DNA of 22,274 nt from the NCBI GenBank assembly GCA_016188575.1, contig JACPHN010000042.1:1-22274 (forward strand), in the 5' to 3' direction. The position numbers and the translations under genes are program-made. The notes under the pieces are model-generated. The model was not told the DNA's origin, searched no databases, and saw nothing but the letters and a program-made list of their open reading frames with translations. The DNA is from Candidatus Schekmanbacteria bacterium. GTDB taxonomy: Bacteria > CSSED10-310 > JACPHN01. The first letter of the stretch is position 1, and every line of letters begins with the position of its first letter. This document shows, one piece after another, positions 1-7,790 of this stretch.

Positions 1-162
1 GCGGGCATCCGCACCGTGGGCGGCACAGACGGCGGGAAGCTGGGGGAAGAGAACGCCGCCCGCGCGGGCATGATACGGCGCGATGAGCAACGGGCGGCTG
101 GCGCTCGGAGGCAGCCGATGATAAGACATGCAGCCTCGCGTAGTGCCGAACCGTCGCAATAA
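1..162 (+). CDS. C-terminal end of an unrecognised protein (partial)
   Basis: Frame 1 is open from the window edge to a TAA at 160-162, giving about 53 residues of which only the last part lies in the window. Codons up to about position 85 strongly prefer G or C in the third place, as real genes here do; the other two + frames close by about position 95. A strong intrinsic terminator begins 22 bases after the stop, as expected for the end of a transcription unit. The residues are Gly, Ala and Arg rich and I recognise no family. Third-position bias fades after about codon 28, so the reading could instead be chance. Confidence 0.35.
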   Translation, partial: AGIRTVGGTDGGKLGEENAARAGMIRRDEQRAAGARRQPMIRHAASRSAEPSQ

Positions 163-184
163 ATCGAGTATCGGCACGTGTGGC

Positions 185-221
185 AAAGGCCTGCGCCCTC
201 CCAGGGGCGTGGGCCTTTTTT
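185..221 (+). terminator. Intrinsic terminator
   Basis: Arms 185-198 and 205-218 form a 14-base-pair stem with two G-U wobbles around a 6-base loop, followed directly by T residues to 221. The T-tract is on the + strand only, so it would end transcription coming from the left edge. It lies just downstream of the partial reading frame ending at 162. Confidence 0.7.
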
Positions 222-312
222 GCGAGCATCATGGCAGGATGGCAGGGATAATTCCGGTCCAACGTCGCCGAACGCCCCACGCGGCGAGCTCCGAGCGGGC
301 ACGCTCGGGTGG

Positions 313-717
313 CTACCGCCCCGCGGCCCGGCTACTGTCGTTCAAGCTGCAACGAAAACCCAGATCCACTGCCATTGGGCACGCAACGTAACAGACTGCC
401 ATTGGGCACGCAACGTAACAGACGTCGTTCGTCGGAATCGGGCAGCCCGACTTCTTGAGCTCATCAACGATTATCGCATAGCGCGCAGACGTTTCCTCCG
501 TGATTTCCAGTACCTGCACACGTCGCGACGCAAGAAAACCATCCAGCTCGTCCCGGTTTCTCTTCTCTCTCGAACCAGCGCGGAAGCCAGACAGCAACTC
601 CCCGATCACAACAGGATCGAGATGCAGCTCGTCTGCCCCTTGCACGGCACGTACGATCCTCGGGTGACCTCGGAAAAAGGCCGAATAGGCGGACGTATCA
701 AGCAGAATCCGCCTCAA
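313..717 (-). pseudogene. PIN-domain (VapC-type) toxin with damaged C-terminus
   Basis: This encodes 134 residues from a TTG start that overlaps the antitoxin stop (TTGA). AGGAG at 726-730 sits 8 bases upstream; an in-frame GTG at 723 is the alternative start. The N-terminus RILLDTSAYSAFFRG is a PIN-domain first strand with its metal-binding Asp. It is followed by a VIGELLSGF segment with the second acidic residue and PIPTND with the third. PIN toxins are sequence-selective RNases inhibited by the cognate antitoxin. After PTND the family normally continues with a V/I-W-I-A-A helix and a TxDxxF motif carrying the last acidic residue. Here the helix segment CYVACPMAV occurs twice because of a 27-bp tandem duplication, and the protein then ends without the TxDxxF motif. 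None of the three minus-strand frames downstream restores it. I infer an inactive or altered toxin. Confidence 0.7.
368..421. repeat. Perfect 27-bp tandem duplication
   Basis: Two identical 27-base units lie at 368-394 and 395-421 with no spacer. The unit is a multiple of three, so it adds nine residues in frame to the end of the PIN toxin gene (CYVACPMAV read twice on the minus strand). A recent slippage or repair event is likely because the copies have not diverged. Confidence 0.95.
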
Positions 718-974
718 CCCCACAGCTCCTTTTCGATGGTCCGTTGCTTCCGCACCGCTTGATCGAGCTCGTCCGCTTCCTCCTGCGACCAACTTCCTGC
801 GAACCGGTCCAGATCGTGATGCAGAGTCTCGCCTCCTTGCGCCCGAATGCAAAGAAGACCTTCTTCCAGGAGACGGATGATCGTCTTGCTCAGACTCGTT
901 CCCCTCTCACTGGATTCCTCCTCGATTCGTCGGGCCAGCTCTGGTGGTAGGTTCCTCAAGGTAATGGCTTTCAT
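714..974 (-). CDS. Ribbon-helix-helix antitoxin (VapB/FitA type)
   Basis: This encodes 86 residues from ATG at 974, with GGAGG seven bases upstream. Residues 1-40 (MKAITLRNLPPELARRIEEE, then a second helix around SLSKTIIRLLEEGL) match a ribbon-helix-helix DNA-binding fold: a short strand, then two helices. The acidic and basic C-terminal half would be the part that wraps and inhibits the PIN toxin. The stop codon overlaps the toxin start, the usual translational coupling of such pairs. RHH antitoxins of this class normally repress their own promoter; a palindrome in the promoter spacer (1030-1042) and another at 988-1000 fit that. The antitoxin looks intact although the toxin does not. Confidence 0.85.
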   Translation of the reverse strand: MKAITLRNLPPELARRIEEESSERGTSLSKTIIRLLEEGLLCIRAQGGETLHHDLDRFAGSWSQEEADELDQAVRKQRTIEKELWG

Positions 975-987
975 GTCCGAACCTCCG

Positions 988-1000
988 AGCGCATCGCGCT
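988..1000. promoter_or_regulatory. Second palindrome upstream of the antitoxin
   Basis: AGCGC-ATC-GCGCT is a 5-3-5 palindrome 13 bases before the antitoxin start codon and inside the predicted leader. It has the same geometry as the palindrome at 1030-1042 but a different sequence. It may be a second operator site or a small RNA hairpin; the evidence is only the symmetry. Confidence 0.3.
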
Positions 1001-1021
1001 ATTCATCGAAATGCCTCAATT

Positions 1022-1049
1022 ACTCTATGATGATCGCATCATGGGTCAA
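1022..1049 (-). promoter_or_regulatory. Promoter of the toxin-antitoxin pair with operator-like palindrome
   Basis: On the minus strand TTGACC (1049-1044) is followed after 16 bases by TAGAGT (1027-1022), giving a start near 1015 and a leader of about 40 bases. The spacer contains ATGAT-CGC-ATCAT (1030-1042), a perfect 5-3-5 palindrome between the two promoter boxes. A dimeric RHH repressor bound there would block RNA polymerase. Assignment is by eye. Confidence 0.5.
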
Positions 1050-1070
1050 GCGTTTCTGGCGCTCCAACCC

Positions 1071-1099
1071 TCCTACCGGCACTGCCAGGCGGGGTAGGA
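1071..1099. repeat. Inverted repeat in gene-free stretch 1050-1300
   Basis: TCCTACC (1071-1077) pairs with GGTAGGA (1093-1099), with a small GGC/GCC stem inside. There is no T-tract on either strand, so a standard intrinsic terminator is not supported. It is about 200 bases downstream of the end of the large minus-strand operon and could stabilise its 3' end. I see no gene between 1050 and 1300. Confidence 0.3.
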
Positions 1100-1300
1100 G
1101 AACGGCCTGATAGATGTGACCGCTGGCGTCGACGGTCCACGCTCGCTAGATCGACAGCCCTGTGCCGATGGCCTCGCGCGGAGTCCCTGAACGGGCTCGG
1201 CTTGGTCACGACCCGGCAGTCTGGGGCGTCGGCAAAATGTCGTTTACACTTGCCGGAAGTTGAAGGCGGTGCAACACCTGGCCCCGCGGCCACCTCGCCC

Positions 1301-4276
1301 TCACACCATCTGCCGCCGCACGAGCTCCGCGAACAGGCCTTCCTGCGCCACGAGCTCGGCGTACCGCCCGCTTTGCACGACGCGCCCACGGTCCAACACG
1401 TAGATGCGGTCTGCGTTCATGATGGTGCTCAGCCGGTGTGCAATCACGATGCGCGTCGCCTTCAGTCCCTCCAGGCTCTGGCTGACCACCTTCTGGGTCC
1501 GATTGTCCAACGCGCTCGTGGCCTCGTCGAAGAAAAGCATTCGGGGACGGGTCACGATCGCCCGCGCGATCATCAGGCGCTGGCGTTGCCCCCCCGAGAA
1601 CGTCGCCGCGCCTTCGCTCACGAGCGTGTGCATGCCCATCGGCATGGCCTTGATGTCAGCCTCCAGTCCCGCCAATCTCGCCGCTTCCCAGGCGTCGGCC
1701 ACGGTGAGCAGCGACGAGCCGACGATGTTGGTCATGATGTCCCCGCTCATCAGCTTGCTGTTCTGCAAGACGACGCCGATCTGGCGGCGCACCCCTTGAA
1801 GATCGAGCCCGGCGAGGTCCTGGCGGTCATAGTAGATCGACCCGGCTTCGGGAGTCTCGAACCCGAGCAGGAGCCTGAGCATCGTGGACTTCCCTGAGCC
1901 AGAAGGGCCGACCAGGGCGATAAACTCACCGGGCTCCGCGCGCACCGAGACGTCGTCAAGAATCAGCGGCCCATCGGCCTTGTAGCGAAAGGAGACGTGA
2001 CTGAATTCGATCGCCCCCGACAGCTCGCCTGCGGCCGCACGCGCGGGGTCCTCTTCGGGTTGCTCGGCGAGAATCGGCTGTAGCCGCTCGTACAGTGGGA
2101 TGATCTGCAGCATGCCCGAAAGCGCGCCCACCAGGCCGATGGCCGCAGCGACGAGCTGACCCAGCGCGGCATTGAACGCCAGGAAGTCGCCCGTGCCCAG
2201 GGCCGTCGCTTCCCGGTTCACGTAGAGAACCGCGGCGAATACCGCCATCGACGCCAGGACCGGATAGGCGGCGTTGAACGTGATCAGCCCATTGCCGGCG
2301 CGCCTGGCCGAGTAGGTGAGCCGCCGCTGCACGGAAAAGCGCGACGCCCACTCACGATAGACCCGCGATTCCAGCGCTGCCACGCGGATCTTCGAGATCG
2401 CGCTCAGGATTTCGAACAGAAAGCTCGAAATCCTGCCCTGGACTGTGTTGAGCGCGCGTTGATGCCGGAGCTGAACCCACGTCAACAACGCCGTCGTCGC
2501 GATCAGAATGAGCAGTACGGCGGTCGCCACGGCGGCCACGGATGCACTGTAGTAGTACAGCAGCCCGAAGTTGAATACGGAGAAGAGCGCCCCGAGAACC
2601 GCGTTCACCGTTGTCCCGGACAGCAGTTGCCTGATTCTGCTGATCCCCATCGTGCGGGAGGCGAGATCGCCCACCGTGAACCGCCGGAAAAAGGAGGCGG
2701 GCAGCGACATGACCCGATCCCACACGGCGGCCTGCAGGCTGGCGTCGAGCACACCCGAAATCCGGAGCATGCCGATCGATCGCGTCACTTCGAACAGGCT
2801 CGCCGCCACCGCCGCCGCGAACAGCGCCGCGGCGAGCTGAGCGAGCTGGCCGCGCTCGGCGCCCGGAATGATGTCCCCGAAGAGGTAGCCCGTCAGAATC
2901 GGCGTAAGCATGTTGAGCACGCCCCCGGCGAGCCCCACCAGGAGCAGCGGCACCAGCTCCCGCGACAGGCTGCGCGTTCCGAAGCGCCACAGGTCTTTGG
3001 CGCCGAGTGGGCGCGCCGGCAGCGCCGGGTAGAACATCGTGGCAATCCCGGAGAGGCGTCGCGCCAGCGGTTCGTCGACCGGCTGTCGTCGATTCTCCGC
3101 GGCGTCCACGAGCTCGTACCCCGTGGCGCCGACCGGGAGCAGCGCCACCGGGCGTTTCCTGTCTCCTTCGAGCTCCAGGAAGGCGAGCAGTGGGCCGTTG
3201 CTGCGCTCCCACCAATCACCTTTCAGCACCACAGCGCGGGTGCGGAAACGCGAAGCGCGCGCGAGCTCGCCGAGCGGGTCGCGGCGCCGGACCGGCGCGC
3301 CGCTGTCCTTCGCCGGCGGCACGACAGTCATCCCCAGTGCGCCGCCAACGAGCCGGCACGCCGCCAGCAAAGGATCCTCCACCGCGGCCGCCGGGACAAC
3401 TGCACCGCGACCAGGTTCGACTACCGCCAGGAGGTCGCGCAGCGCGAGATCGGCGGCGTGCTCGTCAAGGTCCCGCCGCGCCGCGAAGCGGGCGCGGAAG
3501 CCTGCGAGTGAATCCTCGACGCGCTGCCGGGCGACGACCGCAAACAGCTCGTGGAACGCCCGCAGCGCCGCCCACAGCTCGCCGGACTCGAGCACCTCGG
3601 CCGTTCCCCGCGCCCGCACCGAGGCCGACTTTACGGTCGCGAGCGCCCAGGTTGCCGGCGTCAGCGGCACGCTCCCGCTGCCGTTGCGCGCGGGAATGTC
3701 CCACTGGCCGCAGTATCGGGCGGCTCCAGCCGGATGTTCCAGCCAGACCACGCCTGCGCCGCAGCTCATGGCGGCGCCTTCCTTGTCGGTAACGACGCTC
3801 CCGCCCGCTTCCAGGGTCCGGGCATCGCGCGGTGCTCCGCTTCCACCCACCGCCCCTGCCAGCGCCGTCAGCCACGCGTCCACCGCGGCGCACAGGCCGG
3901 CGCGCGCCACCCCATCCGACTCGCCCCGGAGCACGTCCGCGAGCCGGACCGGCGCCGCTCGCCCCCCCGGCCCCCCGGCCGCAACGAACGCCAGATCACC
4001 CGCGTATTCCCCGTTTCCGCCCATCGCGAACAGCAGGCCCCCGCTGTCAGCGGTCAGCATGAACACCCGGGCGGAGGTCTCTCCGCCTTCGTCTCGCCGC
4101 TCCGCGAACACGTTTATCGGCCCCTGTGCAACGTACCAGGCGCCTGCTTCGCCGTCGCCGTCGCCCCCGCTCAGATCCAGCGGCCGGTTGCTCGTGACCG
4201 CGACCTCCTCGCCCAGCGCCGCCGGATCCGGAGCCCACACCGCGCCGCCCTCTCGCTTTTTCGCCACTGCTTCCAT
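1301..4276 (-). CDS. NHLM-type peptide exporter: ABC transporter without peptidase (ABC2)
   Basis: This encodes 991 residues from ATG at 4276, five bases after the previous gene's stop and with GGAG in that gene's last codons. The open frame extends further upstream but only over the preceding gene. Residues 1 to about 420 lack a C39 peptidase; an early segment (GAWYVAQGPINVFAE) fits the cupin or cyclic-nucleotide-binding-like fold seen at the N-terminus of the second ABC protein of NHLM peptide-export loci. A six-helix ABC exporter domain follows at about 430-720, then the ATPase: Walker A GPSGSGKST with Lys796, signature FSGGQRQR with Ser894, Walker B FFDEATSAL with Asp917-Glu918, and switch IAHRLSTI. 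All ATPase motifs are intact. With the upstream C39 exporter and HlyD protein it should form the export pump for the NHLP peptide, perhaps as a heterodimer half. It is last in the operon. Confidence 0.9.
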   Translation of the reverse strand: MEAVAKKREGGAVWAPDPAALGEEVAVTSNRPLDLSGGDGDGEAGAWYVAQGPINVFAERRDEGGETSARVFMLTADSGGLLFAMGGNGEYAGDLAFVAAGGPGGRAAPVRLADVLRGESDGVARAGLCAAVDAWLTALAGAVGGSGAPRDARTLEAGGSVVTDKEGAAMSCGAGVVWLEHPAGAARYCGQWDIPARNGSGSVPLTPATWALATVKSASVRARGTAEVLESGELWAALRAFHELFAVVARQRVEDSLAGFRARFAARRDLDEHAADLALRDLLAVVEPGRGAVVPAAAVEDPLLAACRLVGGALGMTVVPPAKDSGAPVRRRDPLGELARASRFRTRAVVLKGDWWERSNGPLLAFLELEGDRKRPVALLPVGATGYELVDAAENRRQPVDEPLARRLSGIATMFYPALPARPLGAKDLWRFGTRSLSRELVPLLLVGLAGGVLNMLTPILTGYLFGDIIPGAERGQLAQLAAALFAAAVAASLFEVTRSIGMLRISGVLDASLQAAVWDRVMSLPASFFRRFTVGDLASRTMGISRIRQLLSGTTVNAVLGALFSVFNFGLLYYYSASVAAVATAVLLILIATTALLTWVQLRHQRALNTVQGRISSFLFEILSAISKIRVAALESRVYREWASRFSVQRRLTYSARRAGNGLITFNAAYPVLASMAVFAAVLYVNREATALGTGDFLAFNAALGQLVAAAIGLVGALSGMLQIIPLYERLQPILAEQPEEDPARAAAGELSGAIEFSHVSFRYKADGPLILDDVSVRAEPGEFIALVGPSGSGKSTMLRLLLGFETPEAGSIYYDRQDLAGLDLQGVRRQIGVVLQNSKLMSGDIMTNIVGSSLLTVADAWEAARLAGLEADIKAMPMGMHTLVSEGAATFSGGQRQRLMIARAIVTRPRMLFFDEATSALDNRTQKVVSQSLEGLKATRIVIAHRLSTIMNADRIYVLDRGRVVQSGRYAELVAQEGLFAELVRRQMV

Positions 4277-4281
4277 CACCG

Positions 4282-6480
4282 TTACTCCGCTGCAATCAAG
4301 CGCGCGTACGTACCGTCCTGCCGGATCAGCTCGTCGTGGATACCGCGTTGGACCACCTTGCCGCGGTCCAGCACGATGATTTCGTCCGCGTCCCGGATCG
4401 TGCTCAGCCGGTGCGCAATGATCAGGCACGTGCAGCCGCGCCGCCGGATGTTCTCGTCGATGATGCGCTCCGTCGTTGCGTCGAGCGCGCTGGTGGCCTC
4501 GTCGAGCACGAGCAGCGCCGGGTTGCCTACCAGCGCTCGCGCGATCTCCAGGCGCTGCCGCTGCCCGCCGCTGAAGTTCGAGCCGCCCTCGGCCACGGGG
4601 CTGGCGTACCCCCCCGCTCGCGCCGCAATGTCGTCGTGGATGTGGGCGTCCTGAGCCGCCTGCACGATGACCTCCTCCGGGAGCGTCGTGTCCCACATCG
4701 CCAGGTTATCGCGCACCGAGCCCTCCAGCAGAAAGATCTCCTGGTCCACGAGCGCGACCGACCCGGCAATAACCCGGCGATCGTGCGCCCGAAGCGGCGC
4801 GCCGTCCAGCCGGACCTCGCCGGCCCACGGCGCGTAGAGACCCGTGACGAGCTTGGCGACTGTCGATTTGCCGCTCCCCGAGCCCCCGACGAGAGCGACG
4901 CGCGCACCCGGCCGCAACGAAAGCGAGAAGTCCGTGATCAGCGCCGGGGCAAGTCGACTGTAACCGAACGACACCCCTGCCAGCTCGAGCCGCCCCGAAA
5001 GCCGGACCGGGCCTCCGTTGCTCCCGCCCCTGCTCGCCTCGCCGCACGCCGGGTCCACCGCGTACCGCACGACGTCGTCGATGCGCGCCATGTCGGCCTC
5101 CACCTCTTGCAGGGTGCTGCCCAGGCTCACGAGCTGGTTGATCGGCCTCATGAAGCTCCCCATGAGCGCCTGAAACGCGATCAGCGTGCCCATCGTGAGC
5201 TCGCCGTCCATGACCCGCAGGCCACCGATTCCGAGGATCGCCACCGTGTTTACTGTCCCCAAGAACCCCGGCACCGCGCCCAGAAACGCCGACATCCTGC
5301 CGAGCTCCTGTTGCGCGTTGAGCACCTTCGCCTGGTAACCAGACCAGCGCGTGAAGAAGTCTCCTTCCGAGCCGGTCGCCTTCAGAGTCTCGATCATCAT
5401 CAGCCCGTTCATCGCCGCGCCGTGCACCTTCCCCATATCCTGCTGCATGCGCTGGCTGCCGTCCTTGCGCCGGCGCGAAACGTAGCGCAGCGCCGCGATA
5501 TTCAGGCCGGCCACCGACAGGCCGATGACGGTCAGCACGGCGTCGTAAACGAACATGATGGAGACGAAGAAGGCGATCTGGACCAGGCTGACGACTGTGG
5601 TCGCCAGGTCTCCCGAGAGAAGCTGAGCTACCCGGTCATTGCTGCTCACGCGCTGACTGATGTCGCCGGCGTAGCGCTGGGTAAAAAACTCCACCGGCAA
5701 CCGTAAGACGTGCCAGAGAAACCGCCCCGTCGCGGCGATTGCGAGCTTGGTTTCCAGCCGCAGCAGGTACTTGCGCTGCAGCCAGGTCAGCGCCCCTTGC
5801 AGAAGCGCCGCAAGCCCCATGCCGAGGAGCAAGGGCGTCATCCAGTCGTGCCGCTGCCCGACCAAAATCTGATCGACGAAGGTCTTGGTGAAGATCGGAA
5901 TGACCAGGCCGGGGATGACGAGGGCGAGCCCTACCAACACCACGTAGGTCAGCGCCGGCGCCGAGCCCGCGAGCCGGCTCCGCAGCGCTGGCCAGATCGT
6001 GCGCGGCTGCCCGCCCTTCTTGAAATCCGGCCCGGGCTCAAAGGTAAGCACCACGCCCGAAAAGGCCTGATCGAGCTCCTCCGGGCTGACGGTCCGAGGC
6101 CCCGCCGCCGGGTCGTTGAGGTAGACGAGCCCCTTTTGAATCCCCTCGACGACGAGAAAGTGGTTGAAGTTCCAGTGGATAATGAACGGCGGCTGCAGCT
6201 CCCGCAGGTTTTCGGGCGTCTTGCGAAAGCCCTTCGCCACCAGCCCGTAGGTGCGCGCGGCCTGCACGATGTTTTTCGCCGTCACGCCGTCCCGTGAGAC
6301 GCCGGTCGCGAGCCGCAGCTCCTCCAGCGGCACATGCCTGCCGTGATGAGCGAGGACGATGGCCAGAGACGCGGCGCCGCACTCGACGGCCTCCATCTGT
6401 AGGATCGTTGCGGTGCGGATGCGCTTGAAGGTCGGCTTGGTCGCGGAGTTCGCGGCAGGTTCGGCCGTCGTGTTGGTCAT
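4282..6480 (-). CDS. NHLM-type peptide exporter: C39 peptidase-ABC transporter (ABC1)
   Basis: This encodes 732 residues from ATG at 6480 with GGAGG a few bases upstream. Residues 1 to about 145 are a C39 bacteriocin-processing peptidase: Gln28 and Cys34 in LQMEAVECGAASL, His107 in IIHWNFNHFLVVEG, and Asp123 in LNDPAAG, the complete oxyanion-plus-triad set. These enzymes cut leader peptides after a double Gly during export. A six-helix transmembrane exporter domain (about 165-450) and a nucleotide-binding domain follow: Walker A GGSGSGKST with Lys538, signature FSGGQRQR with Ser637, Walker B VLDEATSAL with Asp660-Glu661. The length fits the first ABC protein of NHLM loci. The obvious substrate in the window is the precursor at 13997-14308, whose Gly87-Gly88 precedes a short core. 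It lies between the HlyD adaptor and ABC2 in one operon. Confidence 0.94.
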   Translation of the reverse strand: MTNTTAEPAANSATKPTFKRIRTATILQMEAVECGAASLAIVLAHHGRHVPLEELRLATGVSRDGVTAKNIVQAARTYGLVAKGFRKTPENLRELQPPFIIHWNFNHFLVVEGIQKGLVYLNDPAAGPRTVSPEELDQAFSGVVLTFEPGPDFKKGGQPRTIWPALRSRLAGSAPALTYVVLVGLALVIPGLVIPIFTKTFVDQILVGQRHDWMTPLLLGMGLAALLQGALTWLQRKYLLRLETKLAIAATGRFLWHVLRLPVEFFTQRYAGDISQRVSSNDRVAQLLSGDLATTVVSLVQIAFFVSIMFVYDAVLTVIGLSVAGLNIAALRYVSRRRKDGSQRMQQDMGKVHGAAMNGLMMIETLKATGSEGDFFTRWSGYQAKVLNAQQELGRMSAFLGAVPGFLGTVNTVAILGIGGLRVMDGELTMGTLIAFQALMGSFMRPINQLVSLGSTLQEVEADMARIDDVVRYAVDPACGEASRGGSNGGPVRLSGRLELAGVSFGYSRLAPALITDFSLSLRPGARVALVGGSGSGKSTVAKLVTGLYAPWAGEVRLDGAPLRAHDRRVIAGSVALVDQEIFLLEGSVRDNLAMWDTTLPEEVIVQAAQDAHIHDDIAARAGGYASPVAEGGSNFSGGQRQRLEIARALVGNPALLVLDEATSALDATTERIIDENIRRRGCTCLIIAHRLSTIRDADEIIVLDRGKVVQRGIHDELIRQDGTYARLIAAE

Positions 6481-6493
6481 GTGCCGCCTCCGC

Positions 6494-7753
6494 CTAGATG
6501 CCGAGCTTCTTGCGAATGGCGGGGATCAGCAGCGCGATGGGCCGGTCTCGCCGTAACACGATGTTCGCCCCGAACATGGTGCCGCTGCTGAGCCGCAGCT
6601 CGGGCCCCGCCGACGAGGACCACTGATAGCCGGAGGGTGTCGCCGGATCCTTTGCGAGCTCGACCTCGATCTCCAGCGGCGGCCCCTGAGCCGACAGCAC
6701 CTTTACCAGCGCGTCGTTCGCCAGCAGGCGCATCATGCCCCGCGGCGTCGAGGGAAATGCGGAGACGCGGGTTACCTTTCCCAGCATGAACCCGTACTCT
6801 TCCTGCTTGACGGCGGCGGGCGAGATCTGCACGATCATGTTGGTTTCGACTTCCTTGCCCCCGCCAGCCGGCACATACAGCACCGCCTGTAGATCGCGGT
6901 TGAGCAGCTCCAGCGTGAGCAGCGATTCGCCCTGCCTGATGATCGAGCCCTCGACCTGCAGCATCTCGAGCACCCGTCCATCGTACGGAGAGCGGAGCTG
7001 GGCGTTATCTTCGAGCTCCTTTTGCGCCTGGTCGAGGCGGAGCTTGGCGTCAAGGAGCACCTGTTTGGCGGTCTCGAGATCGTAGTGCTGCGAGCCGCTC
7101 TGCTGGAGCTTGGTGGTCTCGAGCGACTGCAGCGCGAGGCGGTTGTCGTTGAGCTCGTTTCGCGTCGCGGACAGCGTTTTTTCCGTGGTCAGCGGCACCT
7201 GCTTGGTGACCAGGTTCTTTTCGAGCAGCTTCTGCTCGTTCGCCATTTTCTCCTCGAGCACCGCGATTTGCCGCTCGAGCCCCGCGATCTTCACGCGGTA
7301 GTTATCCTTTTGTCGGTCGATGTCGCGCCCCGAGAGCTGCTGGTGCTCCTCGGTGAAGCTGAGAACGTCCTGATACTTGATCTTGGCCTGCAGGTATCCC
7401 GCCGCGGCATCGTCCACGGCGTCCAGCAGCTTCGGCTGGTGCAGGTCAGCGACGATCTGGCCGGCCTTGACCTCGTCGCCGACGTTGACGTGGACTTTTT
7501 CGAGCGGGCCCGTCCCGGTGGATACCACGTCAAAAACGCCGCCGCTGCGGATCATGATACCGGTACCGGACAGCTTCATGGGGATCGACCCAAAGATTCC
7601 CCAGACCAGTGTTGCCAGCAGCACGGCCCCGAGGCCACCGAGCGCGAGCCACCCGGTCGGGTTGGTCACCTGAACGAGCTGGTCGAGCTGTTCGGGAGAG
7701 GACAGACGTTCCAGTGCTACCTTGCGAAAAATGCCTTGTTTCTCATCCGCCAT
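6494..7753 (-). CDS. HlyD-family membrane-fusion protein of the NHLP export system
   Basis: This encodes 419 residues from ATG at 7753. The N-terminus carries LSSPEQLDQLVQVT (residues 17-30), a stretch I associate with the HlyD-type protein of NHLM loci, then one membrane helix at about 35-57. A split biotinyl-lipoyl-like domain follows (about 80-105 and 252-282). Its halves are separated by a long charged heptad-rich region (about 110-250) that should form the coiled-coil hairpin of membrane-fusion proteins. The C-terminal 130 residues form the beta-rich part. Such proteins join an inner-membrane ABC exporter to the envelope and, in Gram-negatives, to an outer-membrane channel. No TolC-like gene is present here. 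It is 13 bases upstream of the C39 exporter and 37 bases downstream of the CHAT gene. Its own ribosome binding site is weak, suggesting dependence on operon transcription. Confidence 0.92.
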   Translation of the reverse strand: MADEKQGIFRKVALERLSSPEQLDQLVQVTNPTGWLALGGLGAVLLATLVWGIFGSIPMKLSGTGIMIRSGGVFDVVSTGTGPLEKVHVNVGDEVKAGQIVADLHQPKLLDAVDDAAAGYLQAKIKYQDVLSFTEEHQQLSGRDIDRQKDNYRVKIAGLERQIAVLEEKMANEQKLLEKNLVTKQVPLTTEKTLSATRNELNDNRLALQSLETTKLQQSGSQHYDLETAKQVLLDAKLRLDQAQKELEDNAQLRSPYDGRVLEMLQVEGSIIRQGESLLTLELLNRDLQAVLYVPAGGGKEVETNMIVQISPAAVKQEEYGFMLGKVTRVSAFPSTPRGMMRLLANDALVKVLSAQGPPLEIEVELAKDPATPSGYQWSSSAGPELRLSSGTMFGANIVLRRDRPIALLIPAIRKKLGI

Positions 7754-7790
7754 CGGTCACGCCCACGCAGGAGTGCTGCCAAGTCTCTAG

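Noticed and set aside
178-762. Plus-strand frame over the toxin-antitoxin pair, with a duplicated CHWARNVTD
   Set aside because: It is antisense to clear PIN and RHH motifs; the duplicated peptide is only the 27-bp repeat read on the other strand.
2459-5706. Long + strand open frames (2459-3511, 3039-4379, 3551-4654, 4336-5706) opposite the ABC genes
   Set aside because: They lie antisense to genes with complete domain motifs, are Arg/Pro/Ser/His rich, and match no family. High GC makes antisense frames long by chance.
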